In this document: in pieces, positions 16,572 to 24,643 of the stretch | Position numbering within the stretch: the stretch's first letter is position 1 | Layout of the letters: each line of letters starts with the position of its first letter | Assembly: GCA_910578285.1 (NCBI GenBank) | Contig: CAJTQL010000015.1 | Span: 1 to 30,601 of the forward strand | Length of the DNA: 30,601 bases | Reading direction: 5' to 3' | From: an uncultured Helicobacteraceae bacterium | GTDB taxonomy: Bacteria; Campylobacterota; Campylobacteria; Campylobacterales; Helicobacteraceae | The notes under the pieces: model-generated | What the model saw: only the letters and a program-made list of their open reading frames with translations | Databases searched by the model: none | Told to the model about the DNA's origin: nothing | Program-made: the position numbers and the translations under genes

Positions 16572-17252
16572 TTAAGCTTCTACATTCAATGCAGATTGGG
16601 CTTTTTGCAATTCTTCAATGCGTTTGTCGACTTTTTCGAGTGCAAGCTTGACGGTTTCTTGGCTAATATCGGGCAAATCGCCACCCCAAATTTTGGTCGC
16701 CTCTTTGAGCCCGCGCTCGATTCCCTCGCGCCCTTTTTGGAGCTTGTTCAAATTATCGCCTGCGCCCATAATGACAAAATCAGCGATACGTTCTGCTGTT
16801 TTGTCTTTGCTAAAATAGCCATCGCCAGAGACGAGCGCCTTTGCTTCTTCAGCTGTGAGGCTGCCCAAAGGCTTGCCTTTGTAGCCAATTGATTCGGCGT
16901 CAATGCTGTTGAGCAACGCGCGAACGGCGTTTGTATCGCCTTTGCTAAGAGCAGATTGTGCACCAAGGTTGTTTTGCGAATTTGATGTAGCACCCATGAG
17001 AAACTGCATTGCATACTCTTGAGAAAGCAATTTTGCATCAATTTTTGATGCGCGTTTCATAACGGCTTCCTTGCCTTCTTTTGTTTCGACATCAACGCCG
17101 CTTAGCAGTGAATTGCCTTTTTGAATCTGTGATTCTTCTTGCCCCTTAATCGAGTTTTTCGAATCGGTTGCTGTCTTTGGCTTTTCACCACCCACGAGGT
17201 TTGCACCTACGAGATTGTTCATGACATTTTTTGATGCTGATGTAACATCCAT
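16572..17252 (-). CDS. Conserved epsilonproteobacterial protein of unknown function
   Basis: A 226-residue hydrophilic protein without signal peptide or membrane helix. The N-terminal third is Asn/Ser/Lys-rich and low in complexity. The C-terminal part looks structured: GYFSKDKTAERIADFVIMGA, GREGIERGLKEATKIWGG and a final helix. I recall similar Campylobacter and Helicobacter proteins carrying a database label of the 'hydrogenase-4 component G' kind, but nothing here supports a hydrogenase role. The ATG at 17252 is chosen because GGAGG lies 8 bases before it; the ATG at 17267 is inside that leader. It lies directly upstream of tsaD and divergent from the agmatine deiminase. A CGATAT/TATAAT overlap at 17292-17284 may be its promoter. 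Confidence 0.65.
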   Translation of the reverse strand: MDVTSASKNVMNNLVGANLVGGEKPKTATDSKNSIKGQEESQIQKGNSLLSGVDVETKEGKEAVMKRASKIDAKLLSQEYAMQFLMGATSNSQNNLGAQSALSKGDTNAVRALLNSIDAESIGYKGKPLGSLTAEEAKALVSGDGYFSKDKTAERIADFVIMGAGDNLNKLQKGREGIERGLKEATKIWGGDLPDISQETVKLALEKVDKRIEELQKAQSALNVEA

Positions 17253-17282
17253 GTTTGTATCCTCCATGTATTTAAGATATAG

Positions 17283-17292
17283 TATTATATCG
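17283..17292. promoter_or_regulatory. Divergent promoter region between 17252 (-) and 17330 (+)
   Basis: The minus strand has TATAAT (17289-17284) overlapping CGATAT (17292-17287), the latter resembling the sigma-28 -10 element of Helicobacter. On the plus strand TATTAT (17283-17288) could serve the agmatine deiminase. The two -10 candidates overlap. No clear -35 box is seen for either, so the sigma factor is uncertain. Confidence 0.35.
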
Positions 17293-17329
17293 ACAATTTT
17301 GATAAATCGCTAAAGGGGAAAAACAAAAA

Positions 17330-18382
17330 ATGCAAAAAATTCTTGCTGAATGTGAGCCAAATGCTCTTGATTGTGTGCTTTTGGTAATGCCCCATGCCGA
17401 TTCGGATTGGGCGGCATATCTCAAAGAATCTCAAGATTGCGTGCGCAACATCGCAAAAGCCATTGCGCTCGATACAGATTGTGTCATTGTGCTGCCACCA
17501 CATGCACAAGGCGATGTGAGCGCGCAACAAAACATGCTAGGCGAGCTTGCCATGCACCCGCGCGTGCATGCGCTCTTTGCGCCCACCAACGACACATGGG
17601 CGCGGGACTTTGCGCCGCTTTGCGCGCAAAGTGGCGATTCTGTCATGCTGCTTAAATACCGATTCAATGCGTGGGGCGAGAAATTTGAATCCGCGCTCGA
17701 CAACAAGCTCGCACTCTCGCTTGACGCGCAAGGGTTCTGGCGCTGTCCACTCACACAAAGCGAGCTTGTGTTAGAAGGCGGGAGCATCGAATCTAACGGC
17801 GCAGGGACATTGCTCACCACCACAAGCTGCCTGCTGCACAAACAGCGCAACCCATGTTTGGACAAAACACAGATAGAATCATGGCTATACGCCGAACTCG
17901 GAGTGCAGCAAATCCTGTGGCTCGAACATGGATATTTGAAAGGAGACGATACGGATTGCCATATCGACAATCTCGCGCGATTTATCGATTCGCGAACAAT
18001 TGTTTATATTGCTTGCGAAGATGTAAACGATGAACATTATGAATCATTGCAAAAAATGCAAGACGAGCTGCGCAGCTTTCGCGATTGTGCAGGCAATCCT
18101 TTTGTGCTCGTTGCGTTGCCCTTTTGTGAACCGCTCTACTATGACGGCGAGCGCCTGCCTGCAAGCTATGCGAACTTTCTCATGTTGCAAAATCGAATTC
18201 TGCTGCCCACATTTGGTAGTGAGCGCGACAAAGAGGCGCAAAGAATCTTGCAACAGCACAGCGGGCGCGAGGTTGTGCCTGTGGATTGCCGCGTTTTGTT
18301 GCGCCAACATGGTGGGCTGCATTGCATGAGTATGCAATTTGTACGCGGCACAATCGCGTTTGAAAACCTAAAGAGATTCTAA
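17330..18382 (+). CDS. aguA: Agmatine deiminase
   Basis: A pentein-fold hydrolase that converts agmatine to N-carbamoylputrescine and ammonia. The 350-residue product has the family motifs NDTWARDFAP (87-96), LEGGSIESNG (148-157), GDDTDCHIDNLARF (205-218) with His211 and Asp213, and the catalytic cysteine at 332 in GGLHCMSMQ. Length is typical. An AAAGGGG stretch lies about 12 bases before the ATG, a long spacing. The next plus-strand step, an N-carbamoylputrescine amidase, is not in the window. The 3' end overlaps the convergent gene by 4 bases. Confidence 0.92.
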   Translation: MQKILAECEPNALDCVLLVMPHADSDWAAYLKESQDCVRNIAKAIALDTDCVIVLPPHAQGDVSAQQNMLGELAMHPRVHALFAPTNDTWARDFAPLCAQSGDSVMLLKYRFNAWGEKFESALDNKLALSLDAQGFWRCPLTQSELVLEGGSIESNGAGTLLTTTSCLLHKQRNPCLDKTQIESWLYAELGVQQILWLEHGYLKGDDTDCHIDNLARFIDSRTIVYIACEDVNDEHYESLQKMQDELRSFRDCAGNPFVLVALPFCEPLYYDGERLPASYANFLMLQNRILLPTFGSERDKEAQRILQQHSGREVVPVDCRVLLRQHGGLHCMSMQFVRGTIAFENLKRF

Positions 18383-19377
18383 TAGGGCGTTTGAATCGTT
18401 CGGCGCGGTACATCAAGTGGCGGAGTCAAATCCTGCTCCGCTTGGGGCGAATCGGGACGTTCGAGATATTGAAACTCTGTTGCAGGTGGGAGAATCACGG
18501 GGTCATCGCGGATAATGTCGAGCGACATCACCGTTGCACGAATAGAGTCAGCAGGAATATAGCCCACAAGCGCCTTTGCGCCCGATGTTTCATTTGGAGG
18601 AAAAAAGATGACTTTCACCCAGCCATTAGCCGCCTCGCTACTTTTGTGCGCTGCGCTAATACCAAAGTCAATTGGATAACCATTATGCCCCCAATGATTG
18701 GAATAGTCGCCATCGAGGCGATACAAAAAGCCATAATTTTGCGCTTGGGGCAGAATTGTTGCGAGCACATCACCCTTGGGCGTCTTATAAAGCAAAAGCT
18801 TGTTTTGCTCGGGCTTGAGCAAAATGCGTTCATAAGCAAAATGCGTGTCGCCATAGAGTTGGCTATAATCATGCTTGTCGCTCAAACTCTCGTTAATTTT
18901 GTCGTGCAGCTCGATATTGCGCGCCTTGATTTCATAAATCCAGCCCCCATTGCACGCACTGCCTGCGGGCACAAAGCCATAGAAATTACCCTTGACAAAG
19001 AATTGCACCTCACCAAGCAATCCTTCTTTATACCATTGAGGGAGCTTTTCCTCTAATGCCTGATAGAGTGCATCATCGCCGCGAATATTGACTTTGATGG
19101 GGTCGCCACCATAAAACAATACGCCACTTAACAACCTCTTGCTCTCGGCATCAGGCTCAAAAAATAAAACACTACTAAGCCCCTTGCAGTCAATTTTGTT
19201 GGGCGCACGATTCTTAAAAATGAGCTGCCCCGAGAGAAAAAATTCCTGCGTGCAATCCTTGCTACCGCTCCAGCAGTCGCGAGCAACAAAAGGCAAAGCG
19301 GGTACATTTGCAGCACAGCAAACAGAGGCAAATAAAAAGGTGCAATAAAAAATGGGGGCGATTCTGCGCAACATCAA
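18379..19377 (-). CDS. Secreted protein of unknown function
   Basis: A 332-residue protein with a signal peptide (about 1-22, ending VCCA). The mature part has three or four early cysteines and several beta-rich stretches. SSEAANGWVKVIFF ... ALVGYIPADSIR near 255-285 looks like an SH3-like module by eye. The C-terminus is Pro/Gln-rich (PDSPQAEQDLTPPLDVPRR). I do not recognise the family. The ATG has AAGGAG about 5 bases upstream and a TATAAT box at 19410-19405. It is a single gene, tail-to-tail with the agmatine deiminase. It is probably periplasmic. Confidence 0.7.
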   Translation of the reverse strand: MMLRRIAPIFYCTFLFASVCCAANVPALPFVARDCWSGSKDCTQEFFLSGQLIFKNRAPNKIDCKGLSSVLFFEPDAESKRLLSGVLFYGGDPIKVNIRGDDALYQALEEKLPQWYKEGLLGEVQFFVKGNFYGFVPAGSACNGGWIYEIKARNIELHDKINESLSDKHDYSQLYGDTHFAYERILLKPEQNKLLLYKTPKGDVLATILPQAQNYGFLYRLDGDYSNHWGHNGYPIDFGISAAHKSSEAANGWVKVIFFPPNETSGAKALVGYIPADSIRATVMSLDIIRDDPVILPPATEFQYLERPDSPQAEQDLTPPLDVPRRTIQTPY

Positions 19378-19398
19378 AGTTCTCCTTAATTATGATAG

Positions 19399-19415
19399 AA
19401 TGCTATTATAGCATT
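19399..19415. promoter_or_regulatory. Palindrome over the -10 box of the secreted-protein gene
   Basis: AATGCTATTATAGCATT is a perfect 7-bp inverted repeat with a 3-base centre. On the minus strand it contains TATAAT (19410-19405), about 28 bases upstream of the ATG at 19377. It could be an operator or simply a palindromic promoter. Confidence 0.45.
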
Positions 19416-19431
19416 GTCTGCATTTTTTTGG

Positions 19432-19437
19432 TAGAAT
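19432..19437 (+). promoter_or_regulatory. Possible -10 box of the trmN6-like operon
   Basis: TAGAAT lies 26 bases before the TTG start at 19464, after a T-rich stretch. No clear -35 box is seen. It is divergent from the promoter at 19405-19410. Confidence 0.35.
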
Positions 19438-19463
19438 AAAGAAATATCTAAAGAGGAGCGGTA

Positions 19464-20189
19464 TTGAGAAAAGGGCGTTTGATTCAAATTGCACAGCCAA
19501 TGGACGGCTACGCATACACGAGCGATTCATTGTTTTTATATCATTTTGCCCTCGACTTTATTCCACAAGGCGCACGCGTGCTTGACATCGGTGCAGGTAG
19601 CGGGGTTTTGGGGCTTTTGTGTGCACGCGATATACAAGTTTCACTCACAATGGTTGAAAAAACGTCCAAGATGGCTTTTTTTGCACGGCGCAATACAGAA
19701 GCTGCAAACATTGAAGCAGAGGTTATCGAAGCCGATTTTTTAGAGCTCAAGCCCGAGATTCCGCAATCGTTTGATGTTGCCATTTCTAATCCACCCTTTT
19801 ATAGCAGCGGACATCTCAAAAGCCCTAATCCAACGATTTCGGCGGCAAAATCAGAGGAGAATCTACCCTTTGAAAGCTTGCTTTCTCATCTTAAACAATT
19901 CTTAAAACCACGTGGAGATTTTATCTTTTGTTTCGCCTCGCGCGAATGCGACCGCATTTTTAGAAGTCTGCTAGAATCCTCTTTTAAGGTTGAAGTGGTA
20001 CGTTTTGTGCACCCCAAAAGCAACAAAGACGCAACGCTCCTACTCTGCAAGGCAAAGCTGGGCTCAAAAACGCCAACACATGTGCTGCCACCGCTATTTG
20101 TGTATGAGAATGATGATTTCTCAAAAGAAGTGCGCGCCATTTTCAAGGCAGCCTGTGCGCATAGTATCAAAGCGCAAATGGAGTGTTGA
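19464..20189 (+). CDS. tRNA1(Val) adenine-N6 methyltransferase-like protein
   Basis: A 241-residue Rossmann-fold methyltransferase. LDIGAGSGVLGLL (40-52) is the S-adenosylmethionine site, and ISNPPFYSSG (107-116) is the catalytic NPPF motif of enzymes that methylate exocyclic amines of adenine. The order and spacing match the TrmN6/YfiC group, which modifies A37 of tRNA-Val; the substrate is inferred. The start is TTG at 19464 with GAGGAG 5-7 bases upstream, and the frame shows no closer ATG. The stop codon abuts the next gene directly. Confidence 0.8.
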   Translation: MRKGRLIQIAQPMDGYAYTSDSLFLYHFALDFIPQGARVLDIGAGSGVLGLLCARDIQVSLTMVEKTSKMAFFARRNTEAANIEAEVIEADFLELKPEIPQSFDVAISNPPFYSSGHLKSPNPTISAAKSEENLPFESLLSHLKQFLKPRGDFIFCFASRECDRIFRSLLESSFKVEVVRFVHPKSNKDATLLLCKAKLGSKTPTHVLPPLFVYENDDFSKEVRAIFKAACAHSIKAQMEC

Positions 20190-20576
20190 TTGAAATTTTG
20201 TTTTGCCTTTGAGCCCCATGCATGTGAGCATTGCAACGGATTTTGCTGTCGTGGAGAAAGCGGCTATGTATTTGTGAGCTATGCCGAAATCACCGCACTT
20301 GCACAGCTTTTGGGGCAAGAAGTCGACATTTTTGTGCGCCACTATGTGCGCAAAGTGGGCTATCGCTTTTCACTGCTCGAAAAGCCACTTGTTTCCGAAT
20401 CTGGGCATGAATATGCATGCATCTTTTTTAACCCAAGCACACAACGATGCACCGTGTATGAGGCGCGACCCAACCAATGCAAAACATTCCCATTTTGGGA
20501 GAAATTTGCGACAAGCCTATTTGAGGAGATACAAAAAGAATGTCCCTTTATCAAACCATTATCATCATCACTCTAG
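20190..20576 (+). CDS. YkgJ-family cysteine cluster protein
   Basis: A 128-residue protein with a C-x2-C-x3-CC cluster at residues 12, 15, 19 and 20, and more cysteines in YACIFFNPSTQRCTVYEARP and NQCKTFPFW. The family is predicted to bind zinc or iron; its role is not settled. The start is TTG at 20190 with GGAG 6 bases upstream, immediately after the previous stop codon. Its 3' end overlaps the TPR gene by 37 bases. Confidence 0.82.
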   Translation: MKFCFAFEPHACEHCNGFCCRGESGYVFVSYAEITALAQLLGQEVDIFVRHYVRKVGYRFSLLEKPLVSESGHEYACIFFNPSTQRCTVYEARPNQCKTFPFWEKFATSLFEEIQKECPFIKPLSSSL

Positions 20577-21922
20577 CATTGCTCATCGGCTGTTCAGAAA
20601 AACAGAATGAAAACATAGGCAAACAGACAGAGATTCCGCAAGATTTACGCGAAATTGTATTCGAGCAAGATGAGGTTATCATCTCAAAAACCCCTGCTAG
20701 CACAGAGCTTGATATAGAGGACGCGCAGATTATCAAAGCACTCGTGGCGCTTGATGAAAATGAGCTCAAGCAGAGCGCACAAATCTTTCATGAACTTTGG
20801 AAAACTACACAAAAACCCGAATACCTCAAGCAATCACTTGGAATCGCGCTCGAACTTAGCCGATTTGAATTCCTCTCGCAAAATGAAATCAATGCGTTGC
20901 TTGCCGATATGGAACACTATCTCAAAGCCGACCCAACAAGTCAAGATGTGCGCCGCACGCTCATCGCTTTGCTCACGGCAAATAAGGACATTGAGCGCGC
21001 ACGATATGAAGCAGAGGAGCTTGTGAAACTCGAAGAAAACGAAGAAAACTATGAACTTTTGGGCTCAATTCTCTTTGTGAACGGCGATGTGCAAGGCGCA
21101 CAAACAGCATTTCGCAAATCTTACCATTTTGGCGAATCCGCCCTGATACTCGAACGACTCATCTCTATTGTGCCCATCAAACAAGCGATTCCTCTGCTCG
21201 AAACACATATCCGATTCAAGGGTTGCGAAGAACGCTTATGCCTCATACTCGGTGATATTTATAAAAAAGAAAAACAATTTGACCGCGCCGAAGAAGTCTA
21301 TGCCAAACTCTACAAACAAGACGCAAATCAAGACAATTTGCAACTCTATCTAAATATTTTGCTCATCAACAAACACTACACCAAAGCAATTGAGCTGCTC
21401 GAAGAGAATCCCAATCAAGACAAGATGTTGTTACTCGACCTCTACCGCGAACAAAAACAACAACAAAAGGCAATGGAGCTCGCTCGAATCTTGTTTGAAG
21501 AGACGAAAGAAATGCGCTTTATTACCATTGAAGCATTGCTCGAATATGAGAATCTCAAACAACCCATTACGCAAAAAGAGCTTCTCAATCCCATTGTTGA
21601 TAAACTCAAAAAAGTCGCCGACAGCGGCGAGGCTGATGATTTAATTTATAATTTCTTGGGCTATCTGCTGATTGACCATCAGGTGAATATCGAAGCAGGA
21701 ATCGACTATGTGCAAAAAGCGCTCGAGCAGCAACCCGACACGCCCGCCTATCTTGATTCTCTTGGTTGGGGTTATTATTACCTCAACGACTGCCAAAAGG
21801 CGCGCGAGATTTTCGAGAAAATCCCCGAGCAGGAGCGCGAAAAAGAGCCCGAGATTAAGGAGCATTATGAACGTGTTAAAAACTGCAAGCCACAACAAAA
21901 CGAGCAGAAGGTGCAGCAATGA
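20540..21922 (+). CDS. TPR-repeat lipoprotein
   Basis: A 460-residue protein with a lipoprotein signal: hydrophobic stretch 5-17 and lipobox LIGC with the lipidated cysteine at residue 18. The rest is helical tetratricopeptide-like repeats; the clearest are near the C-terminus, NFLGYLLIDHQVNIEAGIDY and AYLDSLGWGYYYLNDCQKAR. TPR lipoproteins commonly act as scaffolds in envelope assembly; the partner here is unknown. The start lies inside the end of the YkgJ gene, with GAGGAG upstream. It overlaps trpC in ATGA. Confidence 0.82.
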   Translation: MSLYQTIIIITLALLIGCSEKQNENIGKQTEIPQDLREIVFEQDEVIISKTPASTELDIEDAQIIKALVALDENELKQSAQIFHELWKTTQKPEYLKQSLGIALELSRFEFLSQNEINALLADMEHYLKADPTSQDVRRTLIALLTANKDIERARYEAEELVKLEENEENYELLGSILFVNGDVQGAQTAFRKSYHFGESALILERLISIVPIKQAIPLLETHIRFKGCEERLCLILGDIYKKEKQFDRAEEVYAKLYKQDANQDNLQLYLNILLINKHYTKAIELLEENPNQDKMLLLDLYREQKQQQKAMELARILFEETKEMRFITIEALLEYENLKQPITQKELLNPIVDKLKKVADSGEADDLIYNFLGYLLIDHQVNIEAGIDYVQKALEQQPDTPAYLDSLGWGYYYLNDCQKAREIFEKIPEQEREKEPEIKEHYERVKNCKPQQNEQKVQQ

Positions 21923-22698
21923 TACTCGATTCGATTCTTGAACGCAAAAGACAGAGCATTGAGCGCGCTAAAAAAGACTTTCCGCTCGAAGATCTCGGAC
22001 GTAGCCTCGCCTACAATCCCTACACGCCACGCCCTTTTGCAGACATGCTCGCAAAAAGCGGGCTCAACATCATCGCCGAAGTCAAAAAAGCAAGCCCGAG
22101 CAAGGGTGTGATTCGCGAGGATTTCGAGCCGCTCGCAATCGCGCAAGAATACGAACAACACGGCGCAAGCGCGATTTCTGTGCTCACAGAGGAACATTTC
22201 TTCTTAGGCAATATCGAATATCTAAGTATGATTCGCCGCTTTGTGCGCCTGCCGCTTTTACGCAAGGATTTTATCATCGATTCTTATCAAATCGTTGAAT
22301 CTGCCGCGTATGGCGCTGATTCGTTGCTTCTCATTGCCGCGATTTTGAGCAAAAAGGAGCTGCAAAACCTCATCGCAAAAAGCCGCCATTTTGGCATCGA
22401 GCCGCTCGTTGAGATACACAGCAAAACTGAACTCCTCACAGCCATTGCCGCAGGTGCAGACATCATCGGCATTAACCATCGCAATCTCGAAGATTTCAAT
22501 ATGGACATGGAACTTGCCAAGAGGCTCATTCCGCTGATTCCAAATGGCAAACTTATCGTTGCCGAAAGTGGGCTGCACGAGCGCGAGCAACTCGAAGATT
22601 TGCGCGCATGCGGAGCGCATGCATTCCTTATGGGCGAATTTTTCATGCGTCAAGATTCCATTGGCGCAGCACTCGATTCGCTTCTTTGCCCACAATAA
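21919..22698 (+). CDS. trpC: Indole-3-glycerol phosphate synthase
   Basis: Closes the indole ring in tryptophan synthesis. The 259-residue (beta-alpha)8 protein has IIAEVKKASPSKGVI (about 51-65), SVLTEEHFFLGN, PLLRKDFIID with the catalytic lysine, and IGINHRNLEDF and VAESGL near the C-terminus. It is a single-domain enzyme without a TrpF fusion. It is coupled to the TPR lipoprotein gene by ATGA and has no other trp gene nearby. Confidence 0.95.
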   Translation: MILDSILERKRQSIERAKKDFPLEDLGRSLAYNPYTPRPFADMLAKSGLNIIAEVKKASPSKGVIREDFEPLAIAQEYEQHGASAISVLTEEHFFLGNIEYLSMIRRFVRLPLLRKDFIIDSYQIVESAAYGADSLLLIAAILSKKELQNLIAKSRHFGIEPLVEIHSKTELLTAIAAGADIIGINHRNLEDFNMDMELAKRLIPLIPNGKLIVAESGLHEREQLEDLRACGAHAFLMGEFFMRQDSIGAALDSLLCPQ

Positions 22699-22709
22699 TT
22701 CACATGATT

Positions 22710-22715
22710 TATAAT
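22710..22715 (+). promoter_or_regulatory. Possible fdxA operon promoter
   Basis: TATAAT lies 56 bases upstream of the fdxA ATG, with TTGCCC (22686-22691) 18 bases further up as a weak -35 box overlapping the end of trpC. It would start the fdxA-gppA-LPS gene set. Confidence 0.4.
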
Positions 22716-22739
22716 AGTATAAGAAACTTTAGGATACAA

Positions 22740-22775
22740 ATGCCTATCTTGATAGGGAGTGAGACATGGCTTTGA
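22740..22775 (+). other. Possible leader ORF before fdxA
   Basis: ATG at 22740 opens an 11-codon frame (MPILIGSETWL) that ends inside the fdxA start region, out of frame. AGGA lies 5 bases before it. A hairpin CCTATC/GATAGG (22743-22756) lies within it and touches the GGGAG ribosome binding site of fdxA. A leader peptide or translational control is possible, but chance is not excluded. Confidence 0.3.
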
Positions 22776-23017
22776 TGATTACCGAGGAATGTATTGCTTG
22801 TGATGAATGCCGCGAAGAATGCCCAAATGGCGCGATTGATGTCGATGACCCGCATTACATCATTGACCCAGACCGCTGCACAGAATGTATCGGCTATGAT
22901 GACGAGCCATCATGTGTTCCTGTTTGTCCTGTCGATGCGTTGATACCAGATCCTGATAATATCGAAAGCATAGATGAACTCAAATACAAATACGAAAGAT
23001 TACAAAAAGAGGAATAA
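22766..23017 (+). CDS. fdxA: 2[4Fe-4S] ferredoxin (YfhL/Alvin type)
   Basis: A small electron carrier of 83 residues. The first cluster motif is C9-x2-C12-x2-C15-x3-C19. The second is C38-x2-C41-x8-C50-x3-C54, with the longer loop seen in Chromatium (Alvin)-type ferredoxins, followed by a C-terminal helix extension. In H. pylori the equivalent gene (HP0277) also precedes gppA. The stop codon overlaps the gppA start in TAATG. Confidence 0.93.
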   Translation: MALMITEECIACDECREECPNGAIDVDDPHYIIDPDRCTECIGYDDEPSCVPVCPVDALIPDPDNIESIDELKYKYERLQKEE

Positions 23018-24492
23018 TGGCAAAAGTAACTGCAATCATAGACATTGGCTCTAACTCCGCAAGAATCGCTATTTTTCGGCGCACCAGTCGCTATGGATTT
23101 TACCTCATCGAAGAGCATAAAAGTCGTATGCGAATCTCTGAAAATAGCTATCACAATGGTGGCGTTTTGCAACAAGCTGCAATTGAGCGCGCCCTTGGTA
23201 CATTGCGCGGTTTTTTGAAAATCGCCCAAGAACTTGGCGCGCGCAAGATTCTTTGTGTCGCCACAAGCGCCGTGCGCGATGCACCCAATAAAAGCGAGTT
23301 TGTCTCGCTTGTGCGCTCATGTTTGGGGCTTAGTGTCAAGGTCATTAGCGGTGAAAAGGAGGCATTTTATGGCGCTGTCGCAGTGTCAAACCTTTTGCCC
23401 TACCCCGATGGAATCACCATCGACATCGGCGGCGGCTCGTGCGAATGCGCGCACATTGTTGGGGGCAAAATCGAAACACTCACATCGCTTAATATCGGCA
23501 CAATCCGCCTCAAGGAGCTCTTTTTTGACAAAAATGCTCCCATTAGCAAAGCAATTACATTTATTAAAGACGCGCTCAAAAATCTACCCGATTCGATGCA
23601 AAGCGTGCGTGTGTTTGGAATCGGAGGCACAATTCGCGCCATTTCTAAAGCTATTATGGGGTTGCAAGACTACCCACTCACTACCTTGCATGCATTTGAA
23701 TACAATCCACAGCAATACAAACAATTCTATGAAAAAATCTATTCTGCCACGACAACACAGCAGCTCGCAAATCTTGGAATCTCGGAGGAGAGATTCGACA
23801 ATATTCGCGGCGGTGCGCTCATCTTTAGCCTGCTGCTCGAGCATTTCCAAAGCCAGCAGGTTGTTACGAGCGGTGTTGGCGTGCGCGAGGGTGTGTTTTT
23901 GAGCGATTTGTTGCGCAGTTGCAATTTCACTTTCCCACACGGATTTAACCCAAGCTTGCGCAGCTTGATTGATAGATTTTCTGTTCAAGATTCGCGTTCC
24001 AAGCTCACAGCTTCATATGCATTGTGGCTTTTTGATTTGTTGCAACCCTTGCATCATCTCGATGCGCAATTCAAGCCCCACCTCAAGACAAGTGCTCGAC
24101 TCATCTATATCGGCGCAGCACTGAATTTTTATCAAAGCCACAAACATAGTAGCTATTTTCTCGCTAATGGTTTGAACTATGGCTACACACATCGCAGCAG
24201 AATCCTTATCGCCTTTTTGGTTGAATTTTATGGTGGCAAAAAACCACCCAATCGCGACCGATATGAATCTCTTGTGTCTTTGCTGCCTGATTATCATTGC
24301 GTAGAATGGCTTTGCGTGCTGCTTGGAATCGCCGATGCAGTCGCCGTGAATGTGCATAGCGCGACATTCGAGCTCAAAAACAACACAATTCAAATCATCA
24401 CCAATCAAGACACTTATCTTTTGCGCGAAGCACTCGCCCCATTGTATCTGCCTAATGGACTCGCAATCAATATCCAATGGCTTGAGGGATAG
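23017..24492 (+). CDS. gppA: Ppx/GppA-family phosphatase
   Basis: Hydrolyses exopolyphosphate and/or pppGpp; the family motifs do not separate the two activities. The 491-residue protein has the actin-like ATPase-fold motifs IDIGSNSARIAIF (8-20), TIDIGGGSCE (about 130-139) and VFGIGGTIRAISKA, followed by an HD-like C-terminal domain. The ATG overlaps the fdxA stop codon by one base, with AGAGGAA upstream. A 151-base gap separates it from waaC. Confidence 0.9.
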   Translation: MAKVTAIIDIGSNSARIAIFRRTSRYGFYLIEEHKSRMRISENSYHNGGVLQQAAIERALGTLRGFLKIAQELGARKILCVATSAVRDAPNKSEFVSLVRSCLGLSVKVISGEKEAFYGAVAVSNLLPYPDGITIDIGGGSCECAHIVGGKIETLTSLNIGTIRLKELFFDKNAPISKAITFIKDALKNLPDSMQSVRVFGIGGTIRAISKAIMGLQDYPLTTLHAFEYNPQQYKQFYEKIYSATTTQQLANLGISEERFDNIRGGALIFSLLLEHFQSQQVVTSGVGVREGVFLSDLLRSCNFTFPHGFNPSLRSLIDRFSVQDSRSKLTASYALWLFDLLQPLHHLDAQFKPHLKTSARLIYIGAALNFYQSHKHSSYFLANGLNYGYTHRSRILIAFLVEFYGGKKPPNRDRYESLVSLLPDYHCVEWLCVLLGIADAVAVNVHSATFELKNNTIQIITNQDTYLLREALAPLYLPNGLAINIQWLEG

Positions 24493-24517
24493 GTGATAGG
24501 TGTTGGTATTTGGAATT

Positions 24518-24538
24518 GCAAACGTCTTTGTCGTTTGC
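24518..24538. repeat. Hairpin in the gppA-waaC gap
   Basis: GCAAACG (24518-24524) and CGTTTGC (24532-24538) form a perfect 7-bp stem with a 7-base loop, 26 bases after the gppA stop codon. No T-run follows, so a terminator role is not clear. The rest of this 151-base gap shows no gene; the stretch CCTCAATGACA near 24603 looks like a worn end of the TGTCAT repeat family. Confidence 0.4.
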
Positions 24539-24643
24539 TGTCGTGTTGGCATGTATCTTGTCAACACTCCCCAAAGCGGTGCGTCAATGCAGTCTCTTAA
24601 GCCTCAATGACAAAAGAAACCAAACGATAGAAATAGTGTCATA

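Noticed and set aside
22740..22775. Trp attenuator peptide
   Set aside because: There is only one tryptophan codon and it lies downstream of trpC, before a ferredoxin gene.
24013..24567. 184-codon frame on the minus strand
   Set aside because: It lies antisense to gppA, which has full family motifs; its protein has no recognisable features.
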